DNA of 64,000 nucleotides from contig JBMNOP010000003.1 in the NCBI GenBank assembly GCA_050943135.1, positions 179,967 through 243,966 on the forward strand, in the 5' to 3' direction. Shown here piece by piece: positions 51,830-60,615 of the stretch (the first letter of the stretch is position 1; each line of letters starts with the position of its first letter). The DNA comes from RUG695 sp050943135 (GTDB lineage: Bacteria > Planctomycetota > Planctomycetia > Pirellulales > Thermoguttaceae). The notes beneath the pieces were generated by a model that was not told where the DNA came from, searched no databases, and saw only the letters and a program-made list of their open reading frames with translations. Position numbers and translations under genes: made by a program.

Positions 51830-53095
51830 ATGCCAAGCTCCCTCTTTCCCAAAATCCTCGGTTCCCCACACATCCCTCCCCTTACCGTGACGGAATTCAG
51901 CAGCATGCTGAAACCCGTTGTTGAAGAGGCCGGGCGAAATGCCTGCGTGATCGGAGAGGTTTCCGATTACACCCGATCGAAGACCGGACATGTCTATTTC
52001 CGACTGAAAGATGAATCGGCGCAATTGGGATGTACGATTTGGCGCAGTAATGCGGCGCGTCTTCCGATTGAAATCAAAAACGGACTGACCGTTGTCTGTA
52101 AGGGGAATATCCAAGTCTACCTCAAAGGGGGAAGTTACAGCCTCATCGTCAACGAAATTACCCCGCAGGGGATCGGGAGTCTGGAACTTGCGTTTCGCCG
52201 ACTTCAAGAGAAACTCTCCAAAGAAGGGCTCTTCGACGCATCCGGTAAAAAACCGATTCCGGAACACCCGCGGAAGATTGCCGTTGTTACCAGCGCAACC
52301 GGCGCGGCGCTGCGCGATTTCCTGAACATCCTCCGCAGGCGAACCCGTCGGGTCGACGTTTTGATCTGTCCGGTGCTGGTTCAGGGAACCGAAGCGGCCG
52401 GGGATATCGAAAAGGCTTTTGCTACGCTCAACACCCTTTCCCCCGAATACGCCCCCGATGTCATCGTGCTGATACGCGGGGGGGGAAGTATGGAAGATTT
52501 GTGGCCGTTCAACGAAGAGAAGACGGTCCGGGCCATCGCCGCCTCGGCCATTCCCGTCGTCACCGGGATCGGGCACGAAATCGATGTGACCCTTTCCGAC
52601 CTGGCGGCCGATTTTCGGGGGTTGACCCCGAGCGATGCGGCCGACCGTCTGATTCCCGACGATTCGGAATTTCCCGCGCGACTCGATCAGCTCGAAGTAC
52701 GCCTCCAAAACAACATCCGTCGCAAACTGAGCGATCTCAGAACCACTCTCGAAAGAATTTCCGGTTCTCCGATCTTTCTTTCCCCGACCGACCGGCTTCT
52801 CGGAATGAAAAGGATGGCCCTCGACCAGGTCGAGAACCGTCTCGACCAAAAAGCCGGAGAATTTCTGTTGCGCGGAAAGAACCGTTTCTCGACCATTGCC
52901 GTAAAACTCGAAGCGCTCAGTCCTCTGGGCATTTTGGCACGAGGGTATTCCATCACCACCGATGATTCGGGGCACACCATTCGAGATGTCGCCGAGCTCT
53001 CGGCGGGCAAGACCATCCAAACCCGTCTTCACCGCGGAAAGGTCAGGAGTACCGTGGTTCAGATCCTTCCTCCCGAGAAGGAGCCGACCCCATGA
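51830..53095 (+). CDS. xseA: Exodeoxyribonuclease VII large subunit
   Basis: This 421-residue protein is the catalytic subunit of an ssDNA exonuclease used in mismatch repair and recombination. The N-terminal OB-fold (about residues 20-115) carries VIGEVSDYTRSKTGHVYFRLKD. The catalytic domain has VVTSATGAALRDFLNILRRR, VLIRGGGSMEDLWPFNEE and VVTGIGHEIDVTLSDLAADFR, all diagnostic, and it ends with the usual SPLGILARGYSI segment. Homology starts after ATG 51830. The open frame extends to a GTG at 51758, but those residues do not fit the family. The small subunit gene xseB is not in the window. The stop overlaps the coaX start (ATGA), so the two are translationally coupled. Confidence 0.94.
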   Translation: MPSSLFPKILGSPHIPPLTVTEFSSMLKPVVEEAGRNACVIGEVSDYTRSKTGHVYFRLKDESAQLGCTIWRSNAARLPIEIKNGLTVVCKGNIQVYLKGGSYSLIVNEITPQGIGSLELAFRRLQEKLSKEGLFDASGKKPIPEHPRKIAVVTSATGAALRDFLNILRRRTRRVDVLICPVLVQGTEAAGDIEKAFATLNTLSPEYAPDVIVLIRGGGSMEDLWPFNEEKTVRAIAASAIPVVTGIGHEIDVTLSDLAADFRGLTPSDAADRLIPDDSEFPARLDQLEVRLQNNIRRKLSDLRTTLERISGSPIFLSPTDRLLGMKRMALDQVENRLDQKAGEFLLRGKNRFSTIAVKLEALSPLGILARGYSITTDDSGHTIRDVAELSAGKTIQTRLHRGKVRSTVVQILPPEKEPTP

Positions 53096-54006
53096 CCCTC
53101 CGCCTGCTTTGTGCACGAGAGGCGATTGCCGAGTCGGGGGAAAAGTCCCTTCGCATGACCGCCGTCGATATCGGTAACACGGCATACAAATTCGGTCTCT
53201 TTCATATCGGTTCGCTCGACCGGGCCAAGAAGAGCGGATATCCCCCGTACTACCCTTTTTCGATCAATGACTTGCGCATCGTTTCCCGCCAGCTAAACGT
53301 TCTTCCGATCTGGCTTTCGATCTTTGCCCGGCAAGTATCAGAGGAACACCGGCCGATTCTCTGGCTCGTTTCGAGTGTTAACCGCGAGCGGACCGAGGTA
53401 CTCTATCGGTTTCTTCGGCAGAAACGCCCCGGCGACATCTTCGGGGTGATCGACCAGACCGATGTTCCCGTTCCGACGGCTTATACCGATCCGGCCCAAC
53501 TCGGGATCGACCGAAAATTGGCGGCATTGGCCGCAAGCCGCCGATTTTCGGAACCGGTGCCCGTTTTTGTGGTTGATATCGGCACTGCCGTCAAATTCGA
53601 TCTGGTCGACGCCGACGGCCGATTCCTTGGGGGCGCGATCATGCCCGGCCCCGAAACCGGAATTCGTTCCCTCTTTGAAAAGACGGAAAAACTCCCTGAA
53701 TTGAACTGGTCGCCAAGGGAAGTTCCGAAAACCTATCCCGCCGTCAACACGAGCGATGCGATTCGTCTCGGAATCGCCGGGGGGTTGGTCGGTTCGCTCC
53801 TTTACTTCTATGGAAGGGCCCTTGCCCTCACTCATCGGGAATCGCTCCCCGTTATCTTGACCGGCGGAGGATCGATCGGTATGGAACCGTTCTTTCGTCA
53901 TTCTTTCCGCGAGTTTTTTTCGATTCCCGATATCCGGATCATGACCGTCCGCGATTTGATTCTCACGGGGATCGAACTGACGCGTCAAGCAATCGTCTCG
54001 AAGTGA
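53092..54006 (+). CDS. coaX: Type III pantothenate kinase
   Basis: This 304-residue kinase catalyses the first step of coenzyme A synthesis, phosphorylating pantothenate with ATP. The ASKHA-fold motifs are AVDIGNTAYKFGLF (phosphate 1 site, D near residue 25), LGIDRKLAALAA (pantothenate and catalytic Asp region), VVDIGTAVKFDLVD and FLGGAIMPG (phosphate and adenosine regions). The start overlaps the xseA stop by 4 bases and AGGAG is 8 bases before it. The family usually begins right at DIGNT, so the second ATG (53155) could be the true start and would remove 21 residues. It is followed 42 bases later by the VWA protein gene, probably in the same operon. Confidence 0.92.
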   Translation: MTLRLLCAREAIAESGEKSLRMTAVDIGNTAYKFGLFHIGSLDRAKKSGYPPYYPFSINDLRIVSRQLNVLPIWLSIFARQVSEEHRPILWLVSSVNRERTEVLYRFLRQKRPGDIFGVIDQTDVPVPTAYTDPAQLGIDRKLAALAASRRFSEPVPVFVVDIGTAVKFDLVDADGRFLGGAIMPGPETGIRSLFEKTEKLPELNWSPREVPKTYPAVNTSDAIRLGIAGGLVGSLLYFYGRALALTHRESLPVILTGGGSIGMEPFFRHSFREFFSIPDIRIMTVRDLILTGIELTRQAIVSK

Positions 54007-54048
54007 CCGAGGGCGAACGTTTCATCATCTGACCGGGAGGATCGGTTC

Positions 54049-56229
54049 ATGGCAAGATTTCGACGAGTGATCTTGATCATCAATCTCGCAGGGTTCCTCC
54101 TCCTTGTCCTCGCTTTTTTCGGGATTTCGTTCCGTGGCAAATCTCCCCGAAAAGAAGTCCTCTGTCTGGTCGACGACTCGCCGACACTTTCGGCCGAGGC
54201 TCGTGAAAAAGAAAATGAACTCCTCCGGAAATTTCGAAACGAAGCCCGAAAGGCACACGTAAAATTCAGGACAGTCAGATTTTCGATTCCTGTCGTCCAC
54301 GCCCCGGATCTTTCCCCGGCGGATTCTGCCGCAACGACCCCGGTGGAATACGAACCGGCCGCGTTGCTCGACGATGCAGCCGAACGCCTGCTTTACGCAC
54401 CTTTACCGGAGATCCTCCTCTTAACGGAAAACCATCAATCGGATACGGCGGTCGAAGTGGCCCGAAAAAATCGAATTCCGATCTCGGTCATTCCCCTTCC
54501 CCGTGTAACATCGCCCGATTCCTCGGTCAGCGAGCTGAAGGTTCCTTACAAGGTTCACGCCGAAGAACCCTTTCGTGTCGTCATCAGACTGCGGTCCAAC
54601 CATTCGACGGAGGGAGAATTGATCCTGGCACAAAACGGTGCCCCGGTCACGGTGAAGAAGATCGCGCTTGAGCCGGGGGAAACGGAAGTCGCCCGGGAGT
54701 TAAAGATCGATACACCGCAGCGGACGGAATGGTGCGTAACGTTTAACACCGCCGCCGACGCGGTTGCCGAAAACAACCGCTTAAGTGCCGTCACCGAGGT
54801 CACCGAGAAACCTCGGCTTCTTTTTGCCACCCTCGACCCTTCCGAAATCGCTTCGTTTACCCAAAGACTCGAACATTACGGTCACTCCGTTTTACGGATC
54901 TCTCCGGACCGGCTGCCCGAAGACGCAAACACACTCAACGATTTTTCCGTGCTTTTTCTCTCGGATATTCCCCTCTCTGACCTGAACGAACCGAAAATCG
55001 CCGCGATCGAAAATTATGTTCGCGGCGGGGGGGGACTCTTCCTGACCGGCGGACTTCGCGCGTTTGCTCTGGGAAACTATAACAACTCCTCCCTGGAGGC
55101 GATTCTTCCGGTCCGGTCCGACTACGGTCCCGATAAAGAAAAAACCGATACCGCCGTTTTCTTTGTCGTCGATCGTTCCGGTTCAATGAAGGGGGAAAAG
55201 TTCGAATATGCCAAGGCGGCCATTCATGCCGCACTCGAAAATCTCTCGGGACAAGACCATACCGCCGTGATCCTATTCGACCGGCAACCGGAAACGGTCG
55301 TCCCGCCCCAATATGCGATTGACACCGAACGGATTCAGGAGCAAATCGCGACGCTCTCTTCCGGCGGCGGGACCGATGTCGGAAGAGCGGTTTCGTACAC
55401 CTTCGACCTCCTTCGTGAGACGGAAGCCGGAAGGAAACATATTGTACTCTTTTCCGATGGAATTTCTCCCGACTTCGACGTTCCGAAACTTACCGAATCG
55501 ATGCGTCGGGAAAAAATCACCCTCACGGCCGTTGAACTGGGAGAGAGTCTTTCGGACGAAAAACTGAAACGGCTCGCCGAGGGAACGGGGGGAATCTTCC
55601 ACCTCTGTGCCGAAGCGGCCGATCTCCCACGCCTTTTCTCCGAGGAAATCGAGCGTGTTCGTCTTCCGGCGATCGAAGAGTCGGAGAAGATTCCCGAAAA
55701 GAAAGTTTTCGATCAATCGACCAACGCGTTGCCCAACCCGATCCCCCCGTTGCGCGGTTATGTTCGAACCATGCCGAAGGAGGAGGCTCTTGTCCTGTTG
55801 GCCATGCCCGACGGTCGTCCCCTTCTGTCGACGTGGCGGCTGGGGCTCGGATCTGTTACCGTTTGGACTTCCGATATCACCGGACGCTGGTCGGCAGATT
55901 GGCTCTCCGACTCGGGAACAGGCCGATTTTGGTCGGAACTGATCCGCGTTTGTGAAGAAGCCCCGTCGCGACTCTGTGCGCCGACATTCGGACCTCCTCC
56001 GGAAAAGGAACTCCGCCTCGATGAGGAAGGAGACCTTCGAAGACTCGCCGAGGTTACCGGTGGCATCTTCGACCCCGATGCGGAACACTTCTTCTCCCGG
56101 GCATCGACCACCTCGATGCGCGTCCCGGCACGACGGCTCTTCACCCTGGGGGCGTTTCTCCTCTTCCTGGCAGGTGAATTCCTCGCGGTGCTGTTCTCAA
56201 AGTCAGAATCAGAAGAGAAAATATCGTAA
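54049..56229 (+). CDS. Membrane-anchored von Willebrand factor A domain protein
   Basis: This 726-residue protein has an N-terminal membrane helix (about residues 8-28, ILIINLAGFLLLVLAFFGI) and a second hydrophobic helix at the C-terminus (LGAFLLFLAGEFLAVLF). Between them lie a glutamine-amidotransferase-like fold (about 255-360) and a VWA domain beginning at FFVVDRSGSMKG. DRSGS (375-379) provides a complete DxSxS metal-ion-dependent adhesion site, with SSGGGTDVG and FSDGIS as further MIDAS parts. Such large VWA proteins of planctomycetes resemble Bat-type or CoxE-like envelope proteins; the function is unknown. GGGAGGAT precedes the ATG. It appears co-transcribed with coaX, although no functional link to CoA is obvious. 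Confidence 0.85.
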   Translation: MARFRRVILIINLAGFLLLVLAFFGISFRGKSPRKEVLCLVDDSPTLSAEAREKENELLRKFRNEARKAHVKFRTVRFSIPVVHAPDLSPADSAATTPVEYEPAALLDDAAERLLYAPLPEILLLTENHQSDTAVEVARKNRIPISVIPLPRVTSPDSSVSELKVPYKVHAEEPFRVVIRLRSNHSTEGELILAQNGAPVTVKKIALEPGETEVARELKIDTPQRTEWCVTFNTAADAVAENNRLSAVTEVTEKPRLLFATLDPSEIASFTQRLEHYGHSVLRISPDRLPEDANTLNDFSVLFLSDIPLSDLNEPKIAAIENYVRGGGGLFLTGGLRAFALGNYNNSSLEAILPVRSDYGPDKEKTDTAVFFVVDRSGSMKGEKFEYAKAAIHAALENLSGQDHTAVILFDRQPETVVPPQYAIDTERIQEQIATLSSGGGTDVGRAVSYTFDLLRETEAGRKHIVLFSDGISPDFDVPKLTESMRREKITLTAVELGESLSDEKLKRLAEGTGGIFHLCAEAADLPRLFSEEIERVRLPAIEESEKIPEKKVFDQSTNALPNPIPPLRGYVRTMPKEEALVLLAMPDGRPLLSTWRLGLGSVTVWTSDITGRWSADWLSDSGTGRFWSELIRVCEEAPSRLCAPTFGPPPEKELRLDEEGDLRRLAEVTGGIFDPDAEHFFSRASTTSMRVPARRLFTLGAFLLFLAGEFLAVLFSKSESEEKIS

Positions 56230-56264
56230 TGGTTATACAATGAGAGGCTTGGTCCTATCGGTCC

Positions 56265-56293
56265 TTGACCTACAAAAGGCCATTTATTAAAAT
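56265..56293 (+). promoter_or_regulatory. Sigma70-like promoter of the Sel1-repeat gene
   Basis: TTGACC (56265-56270) and TAAAAT (56288-56293) are 17 bases apart, with a predicted start near 56300 and a leader of about 74 bases. A small A/T hairpin GCCATTT-atta-AAATGGC (56279-56296) spans the -10 element and may be an operator. Confidence 0.6.
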
Positions 56294-56373
56294 GGCATAG
56301 GTTTCGGGGAATCCCGGTTTTTTCTTCTGACAAATGCCAGCCCACTTTTTGAAAAAGCGAAACACGACATTCC

Positions 56374-57021
56374 ATGAAGTTCATTCTCTATCTCGCCTGT
56401 TTTATTGCGGGATTTATCGTTTGCCTGAGAATCCAATACATCTTTTCCCGCCAACGTGGGATTCTTTACCGGATCGCCAAGCTTTTTCACCTTATCCCCC
56501 GTCACCGGCAATGTTCGAACGACGATCTCTTCTCTCCGAGCCAAAGGGATGCCGAAGCGCAATATCGTAAAGGGCGAGCCTGTCAATCGGGACGGGGTGG
56601 TAAAAAGAACCTGGCGGAGGCTAAAGTCTGGTATCGGAAGGCCGCCAAACAAGGGCACCTCCGTGCCCAACTGGAACTGGCCACCATTTCGGCCTACGGT
56701 CCTCTTGAGTTGCGGGATCAGACCGACGCGGTCGATTGGTGGACCGAAGCGGCCCGACAGGGAGACGAAATGGCCCAATACGAGTTGGGGCTCTGTTACG
56801 CCCTCGGAAAAGGTGTCAAAAAGAGTCACGCCGAAGCGCTCCGATGGTGGCAACAGGCCGCCCAACAAAACGAGATGTACTCCCTTTGTGCGATCGGAAA
56901 CTGTTACGCCAACGGGGTAGGCGTCAAACAGGATTACACCGAAGCCGTCCGATGGTGGAAAAAAGCCGCTGATGTCGGAAGCATTGAGGCCCGGGAAAAA
57001 CTTCAGGCCCTTGCTCGCTGA
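56374..57021 (+). CDS. Membrane-anchored Sel1-repeat (TPR-like) protein
   Basis: This 215-residue protein has an N-terminal hydrophobic segment (about residues 3-20, FILYLACFIAGFIVCL), a signal anchor. Four Sel1-type repeats of about 36 residues follow: AEAQYRKGRACQSGRGGKKN, RAQLELATISAYG, MAQYELGLCYALGKGVKK and CAIGNCYANGVGVKQ. Sel1 repeats form alpha-solenoids for protein binding and often take part in signalling or envelope complexes. No catalytic motif is visible. It has its own promoter, so it may not belong to the xseA operon. The partner is unknown. Confidence 0.85.
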   Translation: MKFILYLACFIAGFIVCLRIQYIFSRQRGILYRIAKLFHLIPRHRQCSNDDLFSPSQRDAEAQYRKGRACQSGRGGKKNLAEAKVWYRKAAKQGHLRAQLELATISAYGPLELRDQTDAVDWWTEAARQGDEMAQYELGLCYALGKGVKKSHAEALRWWQQAAQQNEMYSLCAIGNCYANGVGVKQDYTEAVRWWKKAADVGSIEAREKLQALAR

Positions 57022-57165
57022 GGGGCACCGTGTCGTCCCTTCCCGAGGCACCCGCCGCGGGGCGTAGCGGTTTTCCCGCGTTGGAATTCTACGTTCTTTT
57101 TTCTTTTTGATCTTTTTGCACCGAAATACTGTCATCTCTCCCCGTTTTTGGTTAAAATGGGTAAC

Positions 57166-57200
57166 ATCGGGGGAATTTCCCCGATCGAAACCCGATTTTT
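57166..57200 (+). terminator. Possible terminator of the Sel1-repeat gene
   Basis: ATCGGGG (57166-57172) pairs with CCCCGAT (57179-57185) around a 6-base loop, and a T5 run follows at 57196-57200. It lies 145 bases after the stop, in the 260-base gap before the beta-helix enzyme, which holds no other gene. Confidence 0.4.
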
Positions 57201-57281
57201 ACGCGGCCTGTGAGAACCCTTTTTTCGAAAAGGTGTTTTTTCCATGCGCCCGATAAACAAGTGATCAGCAAAAGGAAGGCC

Positions 57282-59546
57282 ATGAAAAATTTCTCTCCGT
57301 TACTCCTCCTCTGGTGCTCTTTCGTTTTTACCGCAAATGCCGCGGAAATTTGGGTCGCTACCGACGGAAGCGATCAGGCTCCCGGCACGATTTCAAATCC
57401 CGTGAGAACGTTTGAGAGGGCGGTCGAACTCTTGCGTCAAAACCGAAACGACGATTCCGACGCTCCTTCCGCCATCCGCGTTTATCCCGGCCGGTACGAA
57501 ATGAACGAGACGGTCGTCCTGACCGAAGCCGATTCCGGCGCCGCCGATTCCCCCCTTCTTATCGAAGGGATCGATCCGCCCCAAGACGCCGCGGCCGCAG
57601 ATTCGGAACGTGTGATCTTTGCCGGATCGATACCGATCACGGGGTGGAAAAAATCCTCGTTCCGGAATCTCCCCAATGTGTGGGAAGCGAAACTGACCGG
57701 AACGGCGTTCGATGCACCGGAAGGCGAAAAATCCAAAAAAATCAAAAATCTCTACCTTCACGACCATCGCCTCATTGAGGCGCGATTTCCAAACCACGAG
57801 CCTGACTTTCCCTATGCCGGCGGCTACAATTTCGTTCCGGGGCGACTGATCGGAAAATACGAACGATCAGAGACCGAAGAGACCCCGGATCTTCTGCCGA
57901 TCGCTCCGGAAGATTTTCGCCATTGGTCCGACCCGACCGAAGGAAGTGTCTCTTTCTTTGACCGTTACAATTATGGAAATAGCATTCGCAGGATCGCAAG
58001 CGTTGACGAAACTCTCCCGGCGCTAAGACTTACCCCTCCCCTTCCCAATGCGCCGCGAGCGCCCGACCGCTACTATCTCATAGGACTGCGGGAAGAACTC
58101 GACGCACCCGGAGAATGGTATCATGACACGAAGAATCGTATGCTCTACTTCATCCCGCCGGAAGGAATCGATTTCAACGAAAAATCTTCCCTTTCCGCCG
58201 CGCTTGACTTAACCATGCTACGGCTCGACGGCGTTAAACATCTGAGAGTACGGGGACTCTCCTTTACCGGAAGCAATCGACCGGCCATCCGGGGAGAAAA
58301 GTGTCTCGATGTGCAGATCGAAAAATCCCGTTTCTATGAAATGGGGTTTTTCGAAGATGCCGCCATCACCCTCGACGATTCGCGGCGTTGCGCCGTGATC
58401 GGGTGCGATCTTTTCGAACTCGGCGGTTACGGCATTTCGCTCAACGGGGGCGACGCCTACACAATGACCCGTTCCGAAAATCTCGTCGAGAACTGCTATA
58501 TTCACCACACGGGCCGTTTAAATCGGCACGGTTTTGCCATGAATATCAATGGGTGCGCCGCCAAAGTTCGTAACAATCTCTGCCATGACCTGCCTCGAGG
58601 GGCCATCATTTACAGCGGAGCCTTCCACCTTTTTGAAAACAACATCTTCCGAGACCTGAATACCGAGGTCGAAGATACCGGCGCCACGTACACCGACGGG
58701 AATAACTGGATCGGTTCTCGCGGCTCGATCATTCGGCATAACCATGTAAAAAATAGTGTCGGATTCGCGTTCTCGATGGGAAAATGGGCATTTCACCGCT
58801 TCGCGTACGGGTTTTACCTCGACGAAAACTGTGGTGGTGTCGATGTTTACGACAATCTGATCGAGGAGTGTTCCCAGGGGTCGCTCCACCTGCATAACGC
58901 CCGAGACAACCATATCTATAACAACATCATTGTCAACTGCGGCAGCGAGAACGGAGGGAACGGATTCCAGCTCTCCCTTCAAGGGTGGGAAGACGCGCCA
59001 AGCGGTAACTTTGATGACCGCCTTCCCATGATGATCGACCGATACACACGCGCCATGAAACAGCCGGGCTGGGGGCAGATGCGCGGATTTATCGATCCGA
59101 GAACCGCTGTTGGCCGAGAAGATAAAACGATTATGGTCGGCAACTGGGTGGAACGCAACATTTTCTACTTCCCGGGTTATCCCTCGTCGATTTATGTGCG
59201 GCACACCAACTGTAATCTGAACGCCAACGCCTTTGATTGGAACCTGGTTTGGAACGGCACCGACCGAATCAACACCGGTCGCGATGCGGGCTGGGACGAG
59301 TGGCAGGCCGAAGGGGCCGACCCGCATGCGGTTGTGGCCGATCCGCTCTTCATCGATCCGGAAGCAGGCGACTACCGCCTTACCCCGACCTCCCCGGCCT
59401 GGGATCTCGGCTTTGAACCGTTCCCGCTCGATGATTTCGGTCCCAAGAAAGACAATCGCCGCGCCTCTTGGCCGATCGTTGAGGCCGAAGGACTTCGCGA
59501 ACATCCCGAGTGGCTGACCGTTCCCCGTCAGCCGAAAATCGATTGA
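57282..59546 (+). CDS. Secreted right-handed beta-helix enzyme (GH141/pectate lyase-like)
   Basis: This 754-residue protein has a signal peptide (FSPLLLLWCSFVFTANA) and then AEIWVATDGSDQAPGTISNPVRTFERAVELLR, the typical DUF1565-like entry of large parallel beta-helix proteins. RYYLIGLREELDAPGEWYHD and RMLYFIPPEG match the segment shared with GH141-type enzymes. The helix region (about 330-620) holds repeated strands with His/Asn ladders, such as GGYGISLNGGDAYTM and NCYIHHTGRLNRHGFAMNI. The C-terminus has NLVWNGTDRIN and PLFIDPEAGDYRLTPTSPAWDLGFEPF. Enzymatic action on an uncommon polysaccharide (fucose or xylan side chains) is plausible, but catalytic residues cannot be assigned. AAAGGAAGG directly precedes the chosen ATG. 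Confidence 0.83.
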   Translation: MKNFSPLLLLWCSFVFTANAAEIWVATDGSDQAPGTISNPVRTFERAVELLRQNRNDDSDAPSAIRVYPGRYEMNETVVLTEADSGAADSPLLIEGIDPPQDAAAADSERVIFAGSIPITGWKKSSFRNLPNVWEAKLTGTAFDAPEGEKSKKIKNLYLHDHRLIEARFPNHEPDFPYAGGYNFVPGRLIGKYERSETEETPDLLPIAPEDFRHWSDPTEGSVSFFDRYNYGNSIRRIASVDETLPALRLTPPLPNAPRAPDRYYLIGLREELDAPGEWYHDTKNRMLYFIPPEGIDFNEKSSLSAALDLTMLRLDGVKHLRVRGLSFTGSNRPAIRGEKCLDVQIEKSRFYEMGFFEDAAITLDDSRRCAVIGCDLFELGGYGISLNGGDAYTMTRSENLVENCYIHHTGRLNRHGFAMNINGCAAKVRNNLCHDLPRGAIIYSGAFHLFENNIFRDLNTEVEDTGATYTDGNNWIGSRGSIIRHNHVKNSVGFAFSMGKWAFHRFAYGFYLDENCGGVDVYDNLIEECSQGSLHLHNARDNHIYNNIIVNCGSENGGNGFQLSLQGWEDAPSGNFDDRLPMMIDRYTRAMKQPGWGQMRGFIDPRTAVGREDKTIMVGNWVERNIFYFPGYPSSIYVRHTNCNLNANAFDWNLVWNGTDRINTGRDAGWDEWQAEGADPHAVVADPLFIDPEAGDYRLTPTSPAWDLGFEPFPLDDFGPKKDNRRASWPIVEAEGLREHPEWLTVPRQPKID

Positions 59547-59597
59547 CATGCCTGAATCGCGCCCCTCTATTTAGGAAGCCGCGGAAACGGACTGTTG

Positions 59598-60527
59598 TCA
59601 GCTGGTCTCGGGCATAAAAGAGGGGAGCATAATACCACTAACCGATCCCTCGCCCCCAAGAACCTGGGCAATGTGCGTTTCGATGTTTCGTGCCCCGAGT
59701 TGGAACATCGATTGGCGCAGAAGGGGCGCGTTCGATGGAATCAGCCATACGGGAGATTTCCCGGGATAGCGGTTCAGTTCACGCCTCAGGAGCGCTGCCG
59801 CATCTTCCTGGGACTCAGCGCAGCCGGGGCCGGCCATGTGGCTTCCCGGGTCGCAGACCGACGCGCAAAAACCGGTGATCCGACCGCTTTTCAAGTCTCG
59901 GGCCAGGCTCATTGCCCAAATTCCCTCTCGGTTTTCGACGAAGTAGCGCAGATCGCTGTCGCGGCGTATGCCGCAGAGACGATATTCAAGTTCCGCCATT
60001 TCGTCGACATCATCAAGCGTGGCATCGGCCAATTCGACCCCGGCGGGAGGATTTACGTCGAAACCGCCTTCCGGCACCTTGACCGTCATGTCTTGAAAAA
60101 AGGCAAACGGGACAAATCCGCGGCTGTTGTATAAGTTGAACGACTCAAAATTCATTGCACTCGAGACAAGACGGAGAGGGAGTTTCGCCTCGCGGGCAAT
60201 ACGGATGGTTTCGTCGAGAACGGCGCTGGCCGCCCCTTTCCCCCAGTAATCGGGGTGGGCGTTCATGATCCCGAGAGAGATATGGGTCGGGCGCGGATGA
60301 AAAAAAGAGATGGCGGCAATCCGACCGTTTTCGGGGTCGACGGCGGCAACACAACAACCGGGGTCAAGGGATTCGTAAACACGGGGGAAAATGAGCATGC
60401 TCTCCCGGGACGGGGCGAAGGACTCTATCCCGCGATGAATGCGATACCAGTCGTTGAGCGAGCGATAGATCACTTCCGCCACTTCGTTGCTATCGTCGGT
60501 CGAAACTCGTTTTATCTGGAATTTCAT
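59598..60527 (-). CDS. GNAT family N-acetyltransferase (two GNAT modules)
   Basis: This 309-residue cytosolic protein transfers acetyl from acetyl-CoA to an unknown amine. The N-terminal half is a full GNAT fold: AISFFHPRPTHISLGIMNAHPDYWGKGAASAVLDE, containing the conserved acetyl-CoA pyrophosphate loop (YWGKGAAS), then LYNSRGFVPFAFFQDM. The C-terminal half looks like a second, degenerate GNAT or related fold, with no clear CoA loop. The frame extends upstream to 60611, but that would run through the SecDF terminator hairpin, and homology begins at ATG 60527. The gene converges on the beta-helix enzyme gene. Confidence 0.87.
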   Translation of the reverse strand: MKFQIKRVSTDDSNEVAEVIYRSLNDWYRIHRGIESFAPSRESMLIFPRVYESLDPGCCVAAVDPENGRIAAISFFHPRPTHISLGIMNAHPDYWGKGAASAVLDETIRIAREAKLPLRLVSSAMNFESFNLYNSRGFVPFAFFQDMTVKVPEGGFDVNPPAGVELADATLDDVDEMAELEYRLCGIRRDSDLRYFVENREGIWAMSLARDLKSGRITGFCASVCDPGSHMAGPGCAESQEDAAALLRRELNRYPGKSPVWLIPSNAPLLRQSMFQLGARNIETHIAQVLGGEGSVSGIMLPSFMPETS

Positions 60528-60550
60528 TGTCGGAACTCTCGCATTTCTCT

Positions 60551-60599
60551 CCGAACCAAAAAGAGCAGAAGCGAAACGGATTTGCTCTTTTTGGTTCGG
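60551..60599 (-). terminator. Long-stem terminator downstream of secDF
   Basis: CCGAACCAAAAAGAGCA (60551-60567) pairs perfectly with TGCTCTTTTTGGTTCGG (60583-60599), a 17-bp stem with a 15-base loop, 17 bases after the secDF stop on the minus strand. It lies before the GNAT start, separating the two transcripts. Confidence 0.75.
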
Positions 60600-60615
60600 T
60601 TGGGTTATCAACGGT